A stretch of 64,000 nt of DNA. It comes from Pelagibacteraceae bacterium AG-422-I02 (GTDB taxonomy: Bacteria; Pseudomonadota; Alphaproteobacteria; Pelagibacterales; Pelagibacteraceae). The translations under genes were made by a program, and so were the position numbers. The number at the start of each line of letters is the position of its first letter. The first letter of the stretch is position 1. The notes beneath the pieces are model-generated. The model did no database searches. It was not told the DNA's origin and saw only the letters and a program-made list of their open reading frames with translations. The stretch lies in NCBI GenBank assembly GCA_003213555.1, contig QCMS01000002.1:1-64000 (forward strand). Direction: 5' to 3'. This document shows, piece by piece, positions 51,676 through 60,255 of the stretch.

Positions 51676-52143
51676 ATGTTTAAAAAAAGAGAAAATGTAT
51701 TTGAGGTTGAGGAAGGAAAATTTCTCTCTCCAAAATTTGATAAAGAAGGTCTAATTCCTGTGACCACTACAGAAAGTAGTTCTGGAGAACTTTTGATGCA
51801 CGGATATATGAATGCAGAGGCTTTGAAAAAAACTATTGAAACAAAAGAAGCTCATTATTGGAGTAGATCAAAAAAAGCTTTATGGCATAAAGGTAAAACG
51901 AGTGGATTTGTTCAAAAAGTAATTGATTTAAGAATTGATGATGATCAGGATGCTTTATGGATGTCAGTAGATATTGGGAATGGTGCGAGTTGCCATGTCG
52001 GGTACAAGTCTTGTTTTTATCGATCAATACCTTTAGGGCCAATTAAAAACGCAGAAGAAATTGAGTTAGATTTTAAGGAAAAGAAAAAAAAATTTGATCC
52101 TGAAGAGGTTTACAAAGGTCAACCCAATCCTACAAAATTATAA
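51676..52143 (+). CDS. hisI: Phosphoribosyl-AMP cyclohydrolase
   Basis: The start at 51676 (MFKKRENVFEVEEGKF) is preferred over the upstream ATG at 51634, whose extra 14 residues look like untranslated leader. Length is 155 residues. The metal-binding Asp-Cys pattern (RIDDDQDALWMSVD; CHVGYKSCFYR) and SRSKKALWHKGKTSG are diagnostic. It performs the third step of histidine synthesis. No other his genes are adjacent, unless the HisD homologue at 16107 is counted. Confidence 0.92.
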   Translation: MFKKRENVFEVEEGKFLSPKFDKEGLIPVTTTESSSGELLMHGYMNAEALKKTIETKEAHYWSRSKKALWHKGKTSGFVQKVIDLRIDDDQDALWMSVDIGNGASCHVGYKSCFYRSIPLGPIKNAEEIELDFKEKKKKFDPEEVYKGQPNPTKL

Positions 52144-52145
52144 GT

Positions 52146-52755
52146 ATGAGAGTTTTAAGCCCATTTGGTCCTAAAATCGCAAGTCTTAAACTATCAAAGA
52201 ATACGATAAAAAAAAATAAATACTGAGGTTGATAAAATTACCTCAAAAAAAAATTTGTTAAAAAAATTAGATTATTCAAATAAACTAGTCGGACAAGTTA
52301 AACAAGAATTTCAATTACCAAAAAACTTTATTAAAAAAAACTTAGAAAAGATTTTATTTAAAGCAGTAAAAAATTATATATTTAAAAGTTTAGGGAAAAA
52401 AATTTCGAAAATTAAAATAAAAAATTTTTGGGTAGTTCGTCAATTTAATGATGAATATAATCCTATTCATTTTCATGATGGGCATATTTCAGGAGTTGGT
52501 TACTTAAAGATACCTAAATTTATTTCTAAAAATAAAAAAAATACTAAAACTGACGGCTCAATAGATTTTATTAATGGAAGCAAAATGCTAATGAGTGAGT
52601 GTATTTTTAATCATCAACCAAAAGTGGGTGATATGATATTGTTTCCTCACTATTTAATGCATACAGCGTATCCATTTAAAACTAAAGGTGAGAGAAGATC
52701 TTTTTCTTTTAATTTGGAAATTGATAAAAAAATTGCAAATGTATTTAGTAAATGA
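52146..52755 (+). pseudogene. 2OG-Fe(II) oxygenase-like protein, interrupted by a +1 frameshift in an A9 run
   Basis: The first frame runs from ATG at 52146 (MRVLSPFGPKIASLKLS) to a TGA at 52227. Removing one A from the nine-A run at about 52208-52216 restores continuity (KKINTEVDKITSKKN) into the frame that continues to the TGA at 52753-52755. The restored protein would be about 202 residues of the 2OG-FeII_Oxy_5-like family, with PIHFHDGH (metal ligands), FPHYLMHTAYPF (His) and GERRSFSFN (Arg). The cause may be sequencing error, slippage or decay. The translation starting at 52255 is only the downstream part. Confidence 0.75.
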
Positions 52756-53129
52756 GTGAAAAAATTCAAAAAAATGTTTTTGGAGAACCCCTTGAACCAT
52801 GTTCTAATGATCCTTTAACTGGATGGTTTAGAGACGGATGCTGTAATACAGATAAAAATGATCGAGGAGTGCACACCGTTTGTGCAAAAGTAACTGATGA
52901 ATTTTTACAATGGTCTAAAAAAGTTGGTAATGATTTAATCACACCTCATCCCGAGTTTGGTTTCCCTGGTTTAAAAGACGGAGATTCCTGGTGCGTATGT
53001 GCTACATGGTATGCAAGAGCAATTGAAGAAGGAGCTGCCTGTCAAGTATATTTAAAAAAAACTAATGTAAAAACATTAGATCTTATTCCGATTGAAAAAT
53101 TAAAAAAATTTGCTTTAGATTTATCCTAA
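52752..53129 (+). CDS. DUF2237 family protein
   Basis: 125 residues. NVFGEPLEPCSNDPLTGWFRDGCC and GDSWCVCATWYARA are the conserved cysteine-rich segments of DUF2237, a family of unknown function in proteobacteria and cyanobacteria. It overlaps the stop of the oxygenase-like gene by 4 bases (ATGA). The clustering of Cys and Trp suggests metal or cofactor binding. Confidence 0.9.
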   Translation: MSEKIQKNVFGEPLEPCSNDPLTGWFRDGCCNTDKNDRGVHTVCAKVTDEFLQWSKKVGNDLITPHPEFGFPGLKDGDSWCVCATWYARAIEEGAACQVYLKKTNVKTLDLIPIEKLKKFALDLS

Positions 53130-53611
53130 TAGATTTTAACGCCTTTATTTTTAATAATTAATTGAAGCTCATTATACTCATCGCAATTACAATTTTTAAG
53201 AACCGCCAATCTCTCGTTAGCTTTATTTATTTGATTTGTCTGGACGTAAAGTTCACCTAAATATTCATTAATACCATTGTGATTTGGTTTAATTTTTAAG
53301 CCTTCTAAGTAAAATTTTTCAGCTTGGTCAAAATTTCCAACTTTTCTAGTTGTGAATCCCATATAATTTAAAATATCTGGATTTTTTTTATCTGTTTTAT
53401 AAGCCTTTTCTAATTTCTTAAAAGCTTGAGCGTAGAGTTTTTTAGCTTTTTCAGTTTTATCTTTTTTCTCTAACTTACCAGCACGCTTAACTAATTTAAC
53501 AGCATCATCATACAAAGACTCTTTTGAAGAGTCGCTGCTACTATCACTTCCTGCAGCCATAAGGCTAGTACTTAAAAATAAAGTTAATAATAATATTGTG
53601 ATTTTTTTCAT
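53126..53611 (-). CDS. Secreted TPR-repeat protein
   Basis: 161 residues with a signal peptide (MKKITILLLTLFLSTSLMAAG) and a Ser/Asp-rich linker, then about three tetratricopeptide repeats (YAQAFKKLEKAYK, YMGFTTRKVGNFDQAEKFY, YLGELYVQTNQINKA). It probably mediates protein-protein contacts in the periplasm. It converges on the DUF2237 gene with a 4-base overlap. Confidence 0.85.
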   Translation of the reverse strand: MKKITILLLTLFLSTSLMAAGSDSSSDSSKESLYDDAVKLVKRAGKLEKKDKTEKAKKLYAQAFKKLEKAYKTDKKNPDILNYMGFTTRKVGNFDQAEKFYLEGLKIKPNHNGINEYLGELYVQTNQINKANERLAVLKNCNCDEYNELQLIIKNKGVKIY

Positions 53612-53642
53612 AATATTAATTTAAATATTTAAACAACAATTG

Positions 53643-54353
53643 TTATGCGACAGATGATCTTCCTCCATCCACGCCAAATATTTGTCCTGTAATCCAAGAG
53701 CTTTCATCTGTTAGAAGAAACTTTGCCACAGATGCAGAATCCCCTCCTTCTCCAATTCTTTTTAATGGATGCATTTTAGCAATACTCTCAGCCATCTTCT
53801 CGTTTTTAAGTAAAAAATTTGATATTTTTGAATTAGTCAAACTTGGAGCAATACAATTTACTCTAATGTTTGGAGCATATTCAGCGGCAAGAGCTAAAGT
53901 TAAACCTTCAACTGCACCTTTTGCAGATGAAACTATGGCATGGTTTGGAAAGCCTTGTTGTACAGCCACTGTTGAAAATAAAACAATCGAACCTTTGCTT
54001 GCTTTTAAATTATCAGCTAAAGATTTAATAATTTCTGTTGCAGAAACTAAATTTAGATTAAATGACTGCATAAAATCACTTTTCTTAGTAAGCTTGAGAG
54101 GTTTAAGATCTATTGATCCAACACAATAAGCTAAGCCGTTCACTTGCTCGTCTTTAAGATCGTTAATTATTTTATCAGAGAAATTCTCTTCTAAAACATC
54201 ACACGTTGTAAACGTAGAATTAAGTTCGTTTGCTAACTCTGATAAACTAGCTTCGTCTCTTCCTACCAAATGTACTTGTTCTCCTGTATCTACAAGCTTT
54301 TTTGCAAGTGATGATCCAATTGATCCGGTTGCACCTAATATTACTTTTTTCAT
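53643..54353 (-). CDS. Short-chain dehydrogenase/reductase
   Basis: The start at 54353 (MKKVILGATGSIGSSLAKKL) is preferred over 54368, because the first residues of the longer form are atypical; length is 236. Motifs are GATGSIG, the catalytic Ser in FSTVAV and a Lys near SSAKGAVEGL. The usual YxxxK tyrosine appears replaced by Ser (SSAKGA), so activity should be checked. The ending GVDGGRSSV is a typical SDR tail. Confidence 0.85.
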   Translation of the reverse strand: MKKVILGATGSIGSSLAKKLVDTGEQVHLVGRDEASLSELANELNSTFTTCDVLEENFSDKIINDLKDEQVNGLAYCVGSIDLKPLKLTKKSDFMQSFNLNLVSATEIIKSLADNLKASKGSIVLFSTVAVQQGFPNHAIVSSAKGAVEGLTLALAAEYAPNIRVNCIAPSLTNSKISNFLLKNEKMAESIAKMHPLKRIGEGGDSASVAKFLLTDESSWITGQIFGVDGGRSSVA

Positions 54354-54437
54354 AATTAAAAATAACATTATTAAAGGTTATTTACATGCAAATAATGACG
54401 CGTGTAATATCTTAATAAAATATGTACTTTATTACTT

Positions 54438-55919
54438 ATGAAGCTTTTTATTATTTTAGGAAATCAATTATTTAACCCAAAATATCTATCTGATTATAAA
54501 GATCATATTTTTTTTATGGCAGAGGACTATGGTTTATGTACTTTTGAAAAACATCATAAATTGAAAATTCTTCTTTTTTTGTCTTCAATGAGATCTTTCA
54601 AAGATGAACTAAAATCAAAAAATTTTAATTTAATTTATAAAGATGTACATAAAGATTTTAAATTATCCTACGAAAAAAAATTAGAAAAGACTATTAAAGA
54701 AAAAAAGATAAGAGAAATTACCTTTTTTGAAATTGAGGATAAATTTTTTGAGAAAAGAATATTAAATTTAGGAAAAAAAAATTCACTTAAGATCAACCAG
54801 GTTAAGTCCCCAATGTTTTTAATGGAGAGACAGGAATTTAAGGTCTACCTTTCTAAAAATAAACGACCTTTCATGGCAAATTTTTATAAAATTGTAAGAA
54901 CAAAAATGAATCTATTGATGAATAAAAACGGGACCCCGAAAGGAAATAAATGGAGTTTTGATGAAGACAATAGAAAAAAACTTCCGAATGAAATTAAAGT
55001 TCCTGTAATTTCTAAAACAAAAGAGACAAAGGAAACTGTCGCTCTTAAAAAATTCATAAATTCTAATTTTAAAGACCATCCTGGGAATACTGATAATTTT
55101 TGGTTTCCTACAACAAGGAGAGATGCAAACAAGTGGTTAGACGAGTTTTTAAAAGAAAGAATAAAGCTTTTTGGGGATTATGAGGATGCAGTAACAGACA
55201 AATCTAATACTGTTTTTCATAGTGCGTTAAGTCCACTTATAAACTTAGGTTTAATAGCTCCTGAAGAGATAATAGAGAAATTAAGGAAAATTGAAAATAA
55301 AATACCTATAAATTCTTTAGAAGGTTACATTAGACAGATTATAGGCTGGAGAGAGTTTATGAGAGGAATTTATCAAAATTACGATCAACGATTAGATAAG
55401 ACTAACTTTTTTAATCATAAGAGAAAAATGAAAAAATCCTGGTATGACGGAAGTACTGGTTTAGATCCATTAGATCATGCAATCAATAATGCTAGAAACT
55501 ACGGATGGTCCCATCATATAGAAAGGCTAATGATATTGGCTAACATAATGAATCTTTGTGAAATAAATCCTAAACAAGTTTACAAATGGTTTATGGAAAT
55601 GTTTGTAGACTCATCTGATTGGGTAATGGCGCCAAATGTTTATGGAATGGGATTATTTAGTGATGGTGGAATATTTGCAACTAAACCTTATATTTGTGGA
55701 TCTAGCTATTTTCTTAAAATGATGCATTTTAAAAAAGGTCCTTGGTGTGATGTAATGGACGGATTATATTGGAAATTTATAGATAGACATAAGAAATTTT
55801 TCTTAAAAAATCCTCGTCTTGCAATGATGGTAAGAATTTCTGAGAAAATGAATAAAGAGAGAAAAATGAGAATTTTTAAAGCAGCAAATAATTTTATAAA
55901 AGAAAATACAAATGGTTAA
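54438..55919 (+). CDS. Cryptochrome/photolyase-related protein (PhrB/FeS-BCP type)
   Basis: 493 residues. It starts MKLFIILGNQLFNP with MAEDYG, typical of deoxyribodipyrimidine photolyase-related proteins. The FAD-binding region includes EGYIRQIIGWREFMRG near residue 295, WSHHIERLMILANIMNLC near 355 and MGLFSDGGIFATKPYICGS near 410. Three C-terminal cysteines are visible (NLCEI, YICGS, PWCDV), while the CxxC pair of characterised iron-sulfur members is not obvious. It repairs UV lesions, probably (6-4) type, using light. It overlaps the DCC gene by 8 bases. Confidence 0.88.
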   Translation: MKLFIILGNQLFNPKYLSDYKDHIFFMAEDYGLCTFEKHHKLKILLFLSSMRSFKDELKSKNFNLIYKDVHKDFKLSYEKKLEKTIKEKKIREITFFEIEDKFFEKRILNLGKKNSLKINQVKSPMFLMERQEFKVYLSKNKRPFMANFYKIVRTKMNLLMNKNGTPKGNKWSFDEDNRKKLPNEIKVPVISKTKETKETVALKKFINSNFKDHPGNTDNFWFPTTRRDANKWLDEFLKERIKLFGDYEDAVTDKSNTVFHSALSPLINLGLIAPEEIIEKLRKIENKIPINSLEGYIRQIIGWREFMRGIYQNYDQRLDKTNFFNHKRKMKKSWYDGSTGLDPLDHAINNARNYGWSHHIERLMILANIMNLCEINPKQVYKWFMEMFVDSSDWVMAPNVYGMGLFSDGGIFATKPYICGSSYFLKMMHFKKGPWCDVMDGLYWKFIDRHKKFFLKNPRLAMMVRISEKMNKERKMRIFKAANNFIKENTNG

Positions 55920-56271
55920 AGTCTTTTTTAATAATTCATGTAACATATGTAGAGCTGAAATTAATCATTACAAGAAACACTCTGATAATAATTTGGAATG
56001 GGTTGATGTTACTGATAATCAAAATGCTCAACAATTAACCTCAAAATCATACAAAGACTTATTAAGACGAATGCATGTAATTCAAGATGGAAAAGTAATC
56101 GATGGAGCAGAGTCTTTTTTGATTATTTGGAAAAATATACCTAAATATAATTTCTTGTATAAAATCTTTAAGTTAAAATTTTTGTTTTTCTTTCTAAATA
56201 TTTTTTATGAAATAGCGGCTTATTTTCTTTTTATGAAAAATAAACATTTATTAGATAGTGAAAAAAAATAA
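55912..56271 (+). CDS. DCC family (DUF393) thiol-disulfide oxidoreductase-like protein
   Basis: 119 residues. The CNIC (CxxC) motif is near residue 9 in FNNSCNICRAEI, and RRMHVIQDGKVIDGAESFL is the conserved second block. The C-terminus is hydrophobic and may be membrane-associated. Such proteins often accompany photolyase or DUF2256 genes, as here. It overlaps both neighbours (8 and 14 bases). Confidence 0.88.
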   Translation: MVKVFFNNSCNICRAEINHYKKHSDNNLEWVDVTDNQNAQQLTSKSYKDLLRRMHVIQDGKVIDGAESFLIIWKNIPKYNFLYKIFKLKFLFFFLNIFYEIAAYFLFMKNKHLLDSEKK

Positions 56272-56383
56272 CTTACCGAAAAAAATTTGCCCAAAATGTA
56301 ATAAACCTTTTACTTGGAGAAAAAAATGGAGGTTAAACTGGGATAGAGTTAAATATTGTTCTAAAAAGTGTGCCTCTAAGTAA
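56258..56383 (+). CDS. DUF2256 small zinc-ribbon-like protein
   Basis: 41 residues from a GTG start at 56258 to TAA at 56383, too short to be found by length alone. CPKCNKPFTWRKKW and the C-terminal YCSKKC with Trp-Asp-Arg in between match DUF2256, in which two CxxC-like pairs probably bind zinc. It overlaps the DCC gene by 14 bases and the convergent photolyase gene by 8. It is commonly found next to photolyase genes, and the arrangement repeats that here. Confidence 0.88.
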   Translation: MKKNNLPKKICPKCNKPFTWRKKWRLNWDRVKYCSKKCASK

Positions 56384-57506
56384 TTTTTTGAATTATCTTT
56401 GGTATATTTGATTTGAAATTAAAATAACCTTTATTAGAAAACTGCCAGCAGAATTCATCTCCCTCTCTCACTATAAAATTATAATTCAAATTCTTCTTTT
56501 TTTTTATACTTTTTAAAAATGATAAATTTTCTCCTATAGAAGGGTAAATTACATCCAGATCTTTTATTTCATTTATCAATTTATAAAAGATGATTTCGTC
56601 AATTATTTTAATATTTGAAAATCTTTTAGCTTGGTCTTCAATAATTTTTTTTTTAAAATTGATTACCTTTTCATCAAATTTTATTTTTCGTGTTTCATTA
56701 GTGAGAAAAATACAATAAATATTTTTATAATCTTTAAGATTTAAGGTTTCAATATTTAGTTCACTTTCAAAAAATATAAGTGTTTTACTTTCTAAATCTT
56801 CTTTATTTATTTCCAAAGATGAGAGTTTATATTCTTTTCTGTCTGTTATAGGTGAAGCGTTCTCATTTAATTTAACATTTTGATATTTATTATTTGTGAA
56901 CTTGCTTATATTCCATGACTGAGCAACGTAGTGTTTACCTTTGGTTTGCAAGCCTGCTACCCATCTCCAACTTAAAGTATTAGAGGCGGCATCACCATCA
57001 TATAAGTGTTTCATAAAAAACTCTGCACCTTTCTGCCAAGGTAAATTTAAAGTAAATATCCAAATGCTAGCAAACCACATTCTTGAATGATTGTGTAAAT
57101 AATTATTTTCTTTGAGCTCTTTTACCCAATCATTAAAACATGCAATTTGAGTTTCACCATTAATTGCCTTTTTATAATTGTCATCTTCCTTTAATCCTTT
57201 TAAATCTTCTATAAAGTCAGTCCAAACTTGAGGTCTAAGTTCTAACCAACCTTTCCAGTAAACCCTCCAAAATATTTCTTGGATATATTTTTCAACTTTT
57301 TGATATGGAAACTTTGCTAAAACTGTCTTTGCGACTTCATATTCGGTAATTAATCTGTGAGAAATATAAGGAGACAAACAAGATACGTTTGATTTGTCTT
57401 TTGGCCCTAAATCAAAATTTCTTTTGAAACTATAATTTGCTAATTCACTGTTTATAAAAACATCGAGCTGTTTTAAAGCTCCTTCTCTTGAGATTTCGAA
57501 TTTCAT
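56376..57506 (-). CDS. Photolyase FAD-binding domain protein with C-terminal extra domain
   Basis: 376 residues. Residues about 30-215 form the photolyase/cryptochrome FAD-binding helical domain, with LSPYISHRLI near 45, IFWRVYWKGW, HNHSRMWFASIW near 138 and DGDAASNTLSWRWVAG near 170. Classical photolyases place an alpha/beta domain before this. Here only about 30 residues precede it, and about 150 residues with an alternating strand/helix pattern follow (LIFFESELNIE..., YCIFLTNE). The order looks inverted. It is fully open with no stop, so it is not a simple truncation. A light-dependent repair role is inferred. Confidence 0.85.
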   Translation of the reverse strand: MKFEISREGALKQLDVFINSELANYSFKRNFDLGPKDKSNVSCLSPYISHRLITEYEVAKTVLAKFPYQKVEKYIQEIFWRVYWKGWLELRPQVWTDFIEDLKGLKEDDNYKKAINGETQIACFNDWVKELKENNYLHNHSRMWFASIWIFTLNLPWQKGAEFFMKHLYDGDAASNTLSWRWVAGLQTKGKHYVAQSWNISKFTNNKYQNVKLNENASPITDRKEYKLSSLEINKEDLESKTLIFFESELNIETLNLKDYKNIYCIFLTNETRKIKFDEKVINFKKKIIEDQAKRFSNIKIIDEIIFYKLINEIKDLDVIYPSIGENLSFLKSIKKKKNLNYNFIVREGDEFCWQFSNKGYFNFKSNIPKIIQKIT

Positions 57507-57706
57507 TAATCCTCGTCATCCCTCCAACCATCAATGAAAAGTTTCCAACAAGCAAATGAAACACAGATAATTCCAACACAAAAACCTAAAAGAACTCCAT
57601 TGTGTTTTCCTAAATAAATTGTTCCATAGTGAGTGCTAAGAATAGGAGGCAAAACTAGTATTGCCCCTATAATAAAATATCTAACTGCGAATGGAGGTTT
57701 TTTCAA
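57506..57706 (-). CDS. Small two-helix membrane protein, unknown
   Basis: 66 residues with two hydrophobic helices (YFIIGAILVLPPILS and GVLLGFCVGIICVSFACW) and an acidic C-terminus (WRDDED). It shares one base with the photolyase gene start and overlaps the preceding secreted-protein gene by 4 bases, so it is in the same operon. No family is recognised. Confidence 0.65.
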   Translation of the reverse strand: MKKPPFAVRYFIIGAILVLPPILSTHYGTIYLGKHNGVLLGFCVGIICVSFACWKLFIDGWRDDED

Positions 57707-58158
57707 ATGGAATTACCTTGATCTGTTGGCATTGAGACTCCAGACGTAAACCAGCAATTTTTACAGTTTTTGTCGTTGCCTCTTTCAACATGCCATAAAT
57801 AATAGAATTGTTTTTTTTCTTCGCTCAAAACTTTTACGCCATAAACAAATTTATTTTCGGTATTCATAATTAAATCTATTTTATGTGAAAAATGATTTAA
57901 AAGAATTCGATAATGCACATCATAAAGCATTATTCTAAAACGAGCATATGGTCCTGTCATCTTTTTATTGTCCGGATGAGCAAACAGCCATGTTTGTTTT
58001 ATTCCTGCATCATTGTCATCGTTATTTTTAAGAGCGTCTAACTGAATTTTAATTACATCGTAAGCAGATAGATTTTCTGCAGGTTTAATCATCTCGGCTT
58101 TTGCCGAGCTCAAAAAACCAACAAAAAAAATTGCTACAAGTAATTTTTTCAATTCCAT
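57703..58158 (-). CDS. Secreted protein (DUF4864-like), unknown function
   Basis: 151 residues with a signal peptide (hydrophobic to about residue 20, cleavage near AKAEM). The mature part has an NTF2-like look: IKIQLDALKNNDDN, TWLFAHPDNKKMTGPYARF, then strands and a CKNCW pair near the end. DUF4864 is suggested by pattern, not proven. It overlaps msrA by 10 bases and the small membrane gene by 4. Confidence 0.7.
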   Translation of the reverse strand: MELKKLLVAIFFVGFLSSAKAEMIKPAENLSAYDVIKIQLDALKNNDDNDAGIKQTWLFAHPDNKKMTGPYARFRIMLYDVHYRILLNHFSHKIDLIMNTENKFVYGVKVLSEEKKQFYYLWHVERGNDKNCKNCWFTSGVSMPTDQGNSI

Positions 58159-58718
58159 ATTTTTTTCAAGGTCTCTTCTCTTTTACACCCCTTTTTATAC
58201 ATAAGGTATCTAATAAAGTTTTTTTCGTAATAATCTTGGTGATAATCTTCAGCAGGATAAAATTTCTCAAATTTCCAAACTAAAGTTACTATCTTGTTAT
58301 TAAATATTTTCTCTAATTTTTTGAATGATTTTTCTATAGATTCTTTTTCTAGTTGTGTTTGAAAAAAAATTACTGATCTGTAACTTTTTCCTTTATCACA
58401 AAATTGCCCTGCAGAATCAAAAGGATCAATATTTTTCCAATAAATATCTAAAAGTTTTTCATAATTAACAATTTTTGGATCATAAATAACTTCAATAGCC
58501 TCCACATGACCAGTGTCCTTGTAAATAACGTCTTGATAAGTTGGATTTTTTAAATGCCCTCCGGAGTATCCTGAAACTGTTGAAATCACCCCTTTTACTT
58601 GATCAAACGATTCTTCCATGCACCAGAAACAACCTCCGGCAAAATAAGCTTTTTTATTTTCACCTGCATTTAAATTACTATGAATTAAAAATACAATTAT
58701 TATTAAAACTTTTTTCAT
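58149..58718 (-). CDS. msrA: Peptide-methionine (S)-S-oxide reductase, secreted
   Basis: 189 residues with an N-terminal signal peptide, then GGCFWCMEESF (catalytic Cys) near residue 29, GYSGGHLKNPTY and PAEDYHQDYY. It repairs oxidised methionine, here in the periplasm. It is the first gene of the operon with the photolyase, consistent with protection against photo-oxidation. No MsrB gene is visible in the window. Confidence 0.95.
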   Translation of the reverse strand: MKKVLIIIVFLIHSNLNAGENKKAYFAGGCFWCMEESFDQVKGVISTVSGYSGGHLKNPTYQDVIYKDTGHVEAIEVIYDPKIVNYEKLLDIYWKNIDPFDSAGQFCDKGKSYRSVIFFQTQLEKESIEKSFKKLEKIFNNKIVTLVWKFEKFYPAEDYHQDYYEKNFIRYLMYKKGCKREETLKKIWN

Positions 58719-58741
58719 TATAATATGATATCTTAAACTTT

Positions 58742-58906
58742 ATGAAAAACGATGATCATTTTGTCATAGATGAAGAAAATGAAACTGTAGATAATATTTG
58801 TGAAGAATGTAGAAAAGAAGATGAAAGCGTTAAACAAAACTTAATATTGTATAGCTATAAAATTTGTAACGGTTGTAATTTAGCCAAAAAAATTTTTCCT
58901 CTTTAA
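58742..58906 (+). CDS. 54-residue protein with two CxxC pairs
   Basis: ATG at 58742 to TAA at 58906. The peptide has an acidic first half (MKNDDHFVIDEENE), then CEEC and, 20 residues later, CNGC: four cysteines spaced like a small zinc ribbon or rubredoxin-like knuckle. It is divergent from msrA by 23 bases and overlaps the YIP1 gene end by 4 bases. It has no known function; the paired cysteines argue against a random frame. Confidence 0.65.
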   Translation: MKNDDHFVIDEENETVDNICEECRKEDESVKQNLILYSYKICNGCNLAKKIFPL

Positions 58907-59424
58907 ATCCCTTTGAATAAAACTAGCACTAACAATAAGAAAAAGGCTTGGAATAGCCAAGAGACTACGACAACTCCAAAAGCTTTCCATAGACTATCAT
59001 AATCTAGAGCTGATTTAACAGCGACTACCATACAAGCAAGCATCCAAAAAGCAGAACCAATAAATGTAACTGTCATTAACTCTGGAGTTATTCCAAAAAC
59101 TCTGATTAATCCAGGGGCACTTGAAAAACCAATAGTTCTTAAAAGTTCTCCATGATTACTTTTTGTTTTAGTACCGCCAAAAAGTTTTACTCCTACAAAG
59201 TAAATTACGTATGCCCAAACATACCAACTTAGTAATGAAAGAGCTGGAGCTATCAGAAAATTGGATACACCTAAATGAATAGAACCAACCCCTGCAGCTA
59301 AACTTGATAAAACTACCACAGCACCAGCTTGAAAAGTTGCTTTTTTATCTTTTTCAACTTCCTCAAACAATTCAATATCAATTTTAATTGCCCTAAAAAC
59401 TCTATTTAAAAAAATATTTATCAT
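58903..59424 (-). CDS. YIP1-family membrane protein
   Basis: 173 residues with about five helices. The cytosolic N-terminus (FEEVEKDKKATFQAGAVVVL), GELLRTIGFSSAPGLIRV loop and hydrophobic C-terminus follow the YIP1 family plan. The bacterial function is unknown. It lies one base after the inositol-monophosphatase-like gene in the same direction. Confidence 0.75.
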   Translation of the reverse strand: MINIFLNRVFRAIKIDIELFEEVEKDKKATFQAGAVVVLSSLAAGVGSIHLGVSNFLIAPALSLLSWYVWAYVIYFVGVKLFGGTKTKSNHGELLRTIGFSSAPGLIRVFGITPELMTVTFIGSAFWMLACMVVAVKSALDYDSLWKAFGVVVVSWLFQAFFLLLVLVLFKGI

Positions 59425-59425
59425 T

Positions 59426-60220
59426 CTACTTTCTAGTAAATGGTTTTAATAAATTTAAAATCTTATTATGCAAAATTTTATTGGATGTTGCTAGAATATT
59501 ACCACCATTTTCTGCTGGTTCATTCTTCCAATTTGTAACTATTGCCCCAGAGTTTTTTATTATTGGGATTAAAGGAAGTATATCATAAGGTTTTAAGTTT
59601 GCTTCGATTACAGCATCAACCTTACCTTCTGCTAATAAACAATAATTCAGAGCATCAAACCCAGCTAATCTGAATGACCAACCAAATTTTTTAATCACTT
59701 CACGTTGTTTCTCGTAACTTAATGTTCCATGAAAATTTCCGATTATCTTAACTGTTTTTAAGTTATTATTATTTGATGATTTTAAAATAAATTTTTTTTT
59801 GTTTTTATAACAGTAAGATTTTTTTTTATCATTTATATAATATTTATCTAGTTCTGGAAAATTAGCTAAGCCTATTAAAGATCTTTCTTCAAAAGATAAA
59901 CTTATTAAATTTGACCACGTAGGTGCTCCAATAACAAAAGCTCTTGTGCCGTCTATTGGATCAATAGACCATTTGTAATCATTTGATGAAAATTTATCTT
60001 CAAATTCCTCTCCTATAATGGCGTCTTTTGGAAACTTTTTATTTATTAGTAAGCGTATATATTTTTCAAATGCTCTATCAAAATTTGTTACAGGATCAAA
60101 ATCTTTTTTTGACTTTGATTTATTATTAACCACTAAGCCAGATTTAGATTTTGTTTTATAAAATAAGTTCAACTGAGGTGGTAAATTTTTAAGAAAGTTG
60201 AATGGTTTATTATAATCCAT
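59426..60220 (-). CDS. Inositol monophosphatase family phosphatase (histidinol-phosphatase-like)
   Basis: Start at 60220 (MDYNKPFNFLKNLPPQ) is chosen over the ATG at 60307, because the longer N-terminus is hydrophobic nonsense and would overlap the divergent HPP gene; length is 264. Motifs GEEF, SIDPIDGTRAFVIG and the metal-binding Asp of AGFDALNYCLLAEG are present. Members hydrolyse histidinol-phosphate, myo-inositol phosphate or similar. Substrate is not decided. Confidence 0.88.
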   Translation of the reverse strand: MDYNKPFNFLKNLPPQLNLFYKTKSKSGLVVNNKSKSKKDFDPVTNFDRAFEKYIRLLINKKFPKDAIIGEEFEDKFSSNDYKWSIDPIDGTRAFVIGAPTWSNLISLSFEERSLIGLANFPELDKYYINDKKKSYCYKNKKKFILKSSNNNNLKTVKIIGNFHGTLSYEKQREVIKKFGWSFRLAGFDALNYCLLAEGKVDAVIEANLKPYDILPLIPIIKNSGAIVTNWKNEPAENGGNILATSNKILHNKILNLLKPFTRK

Positions 60221-60255
60221 TAAGTGTATATAACTTAATTTAAAAAAAAATATAT

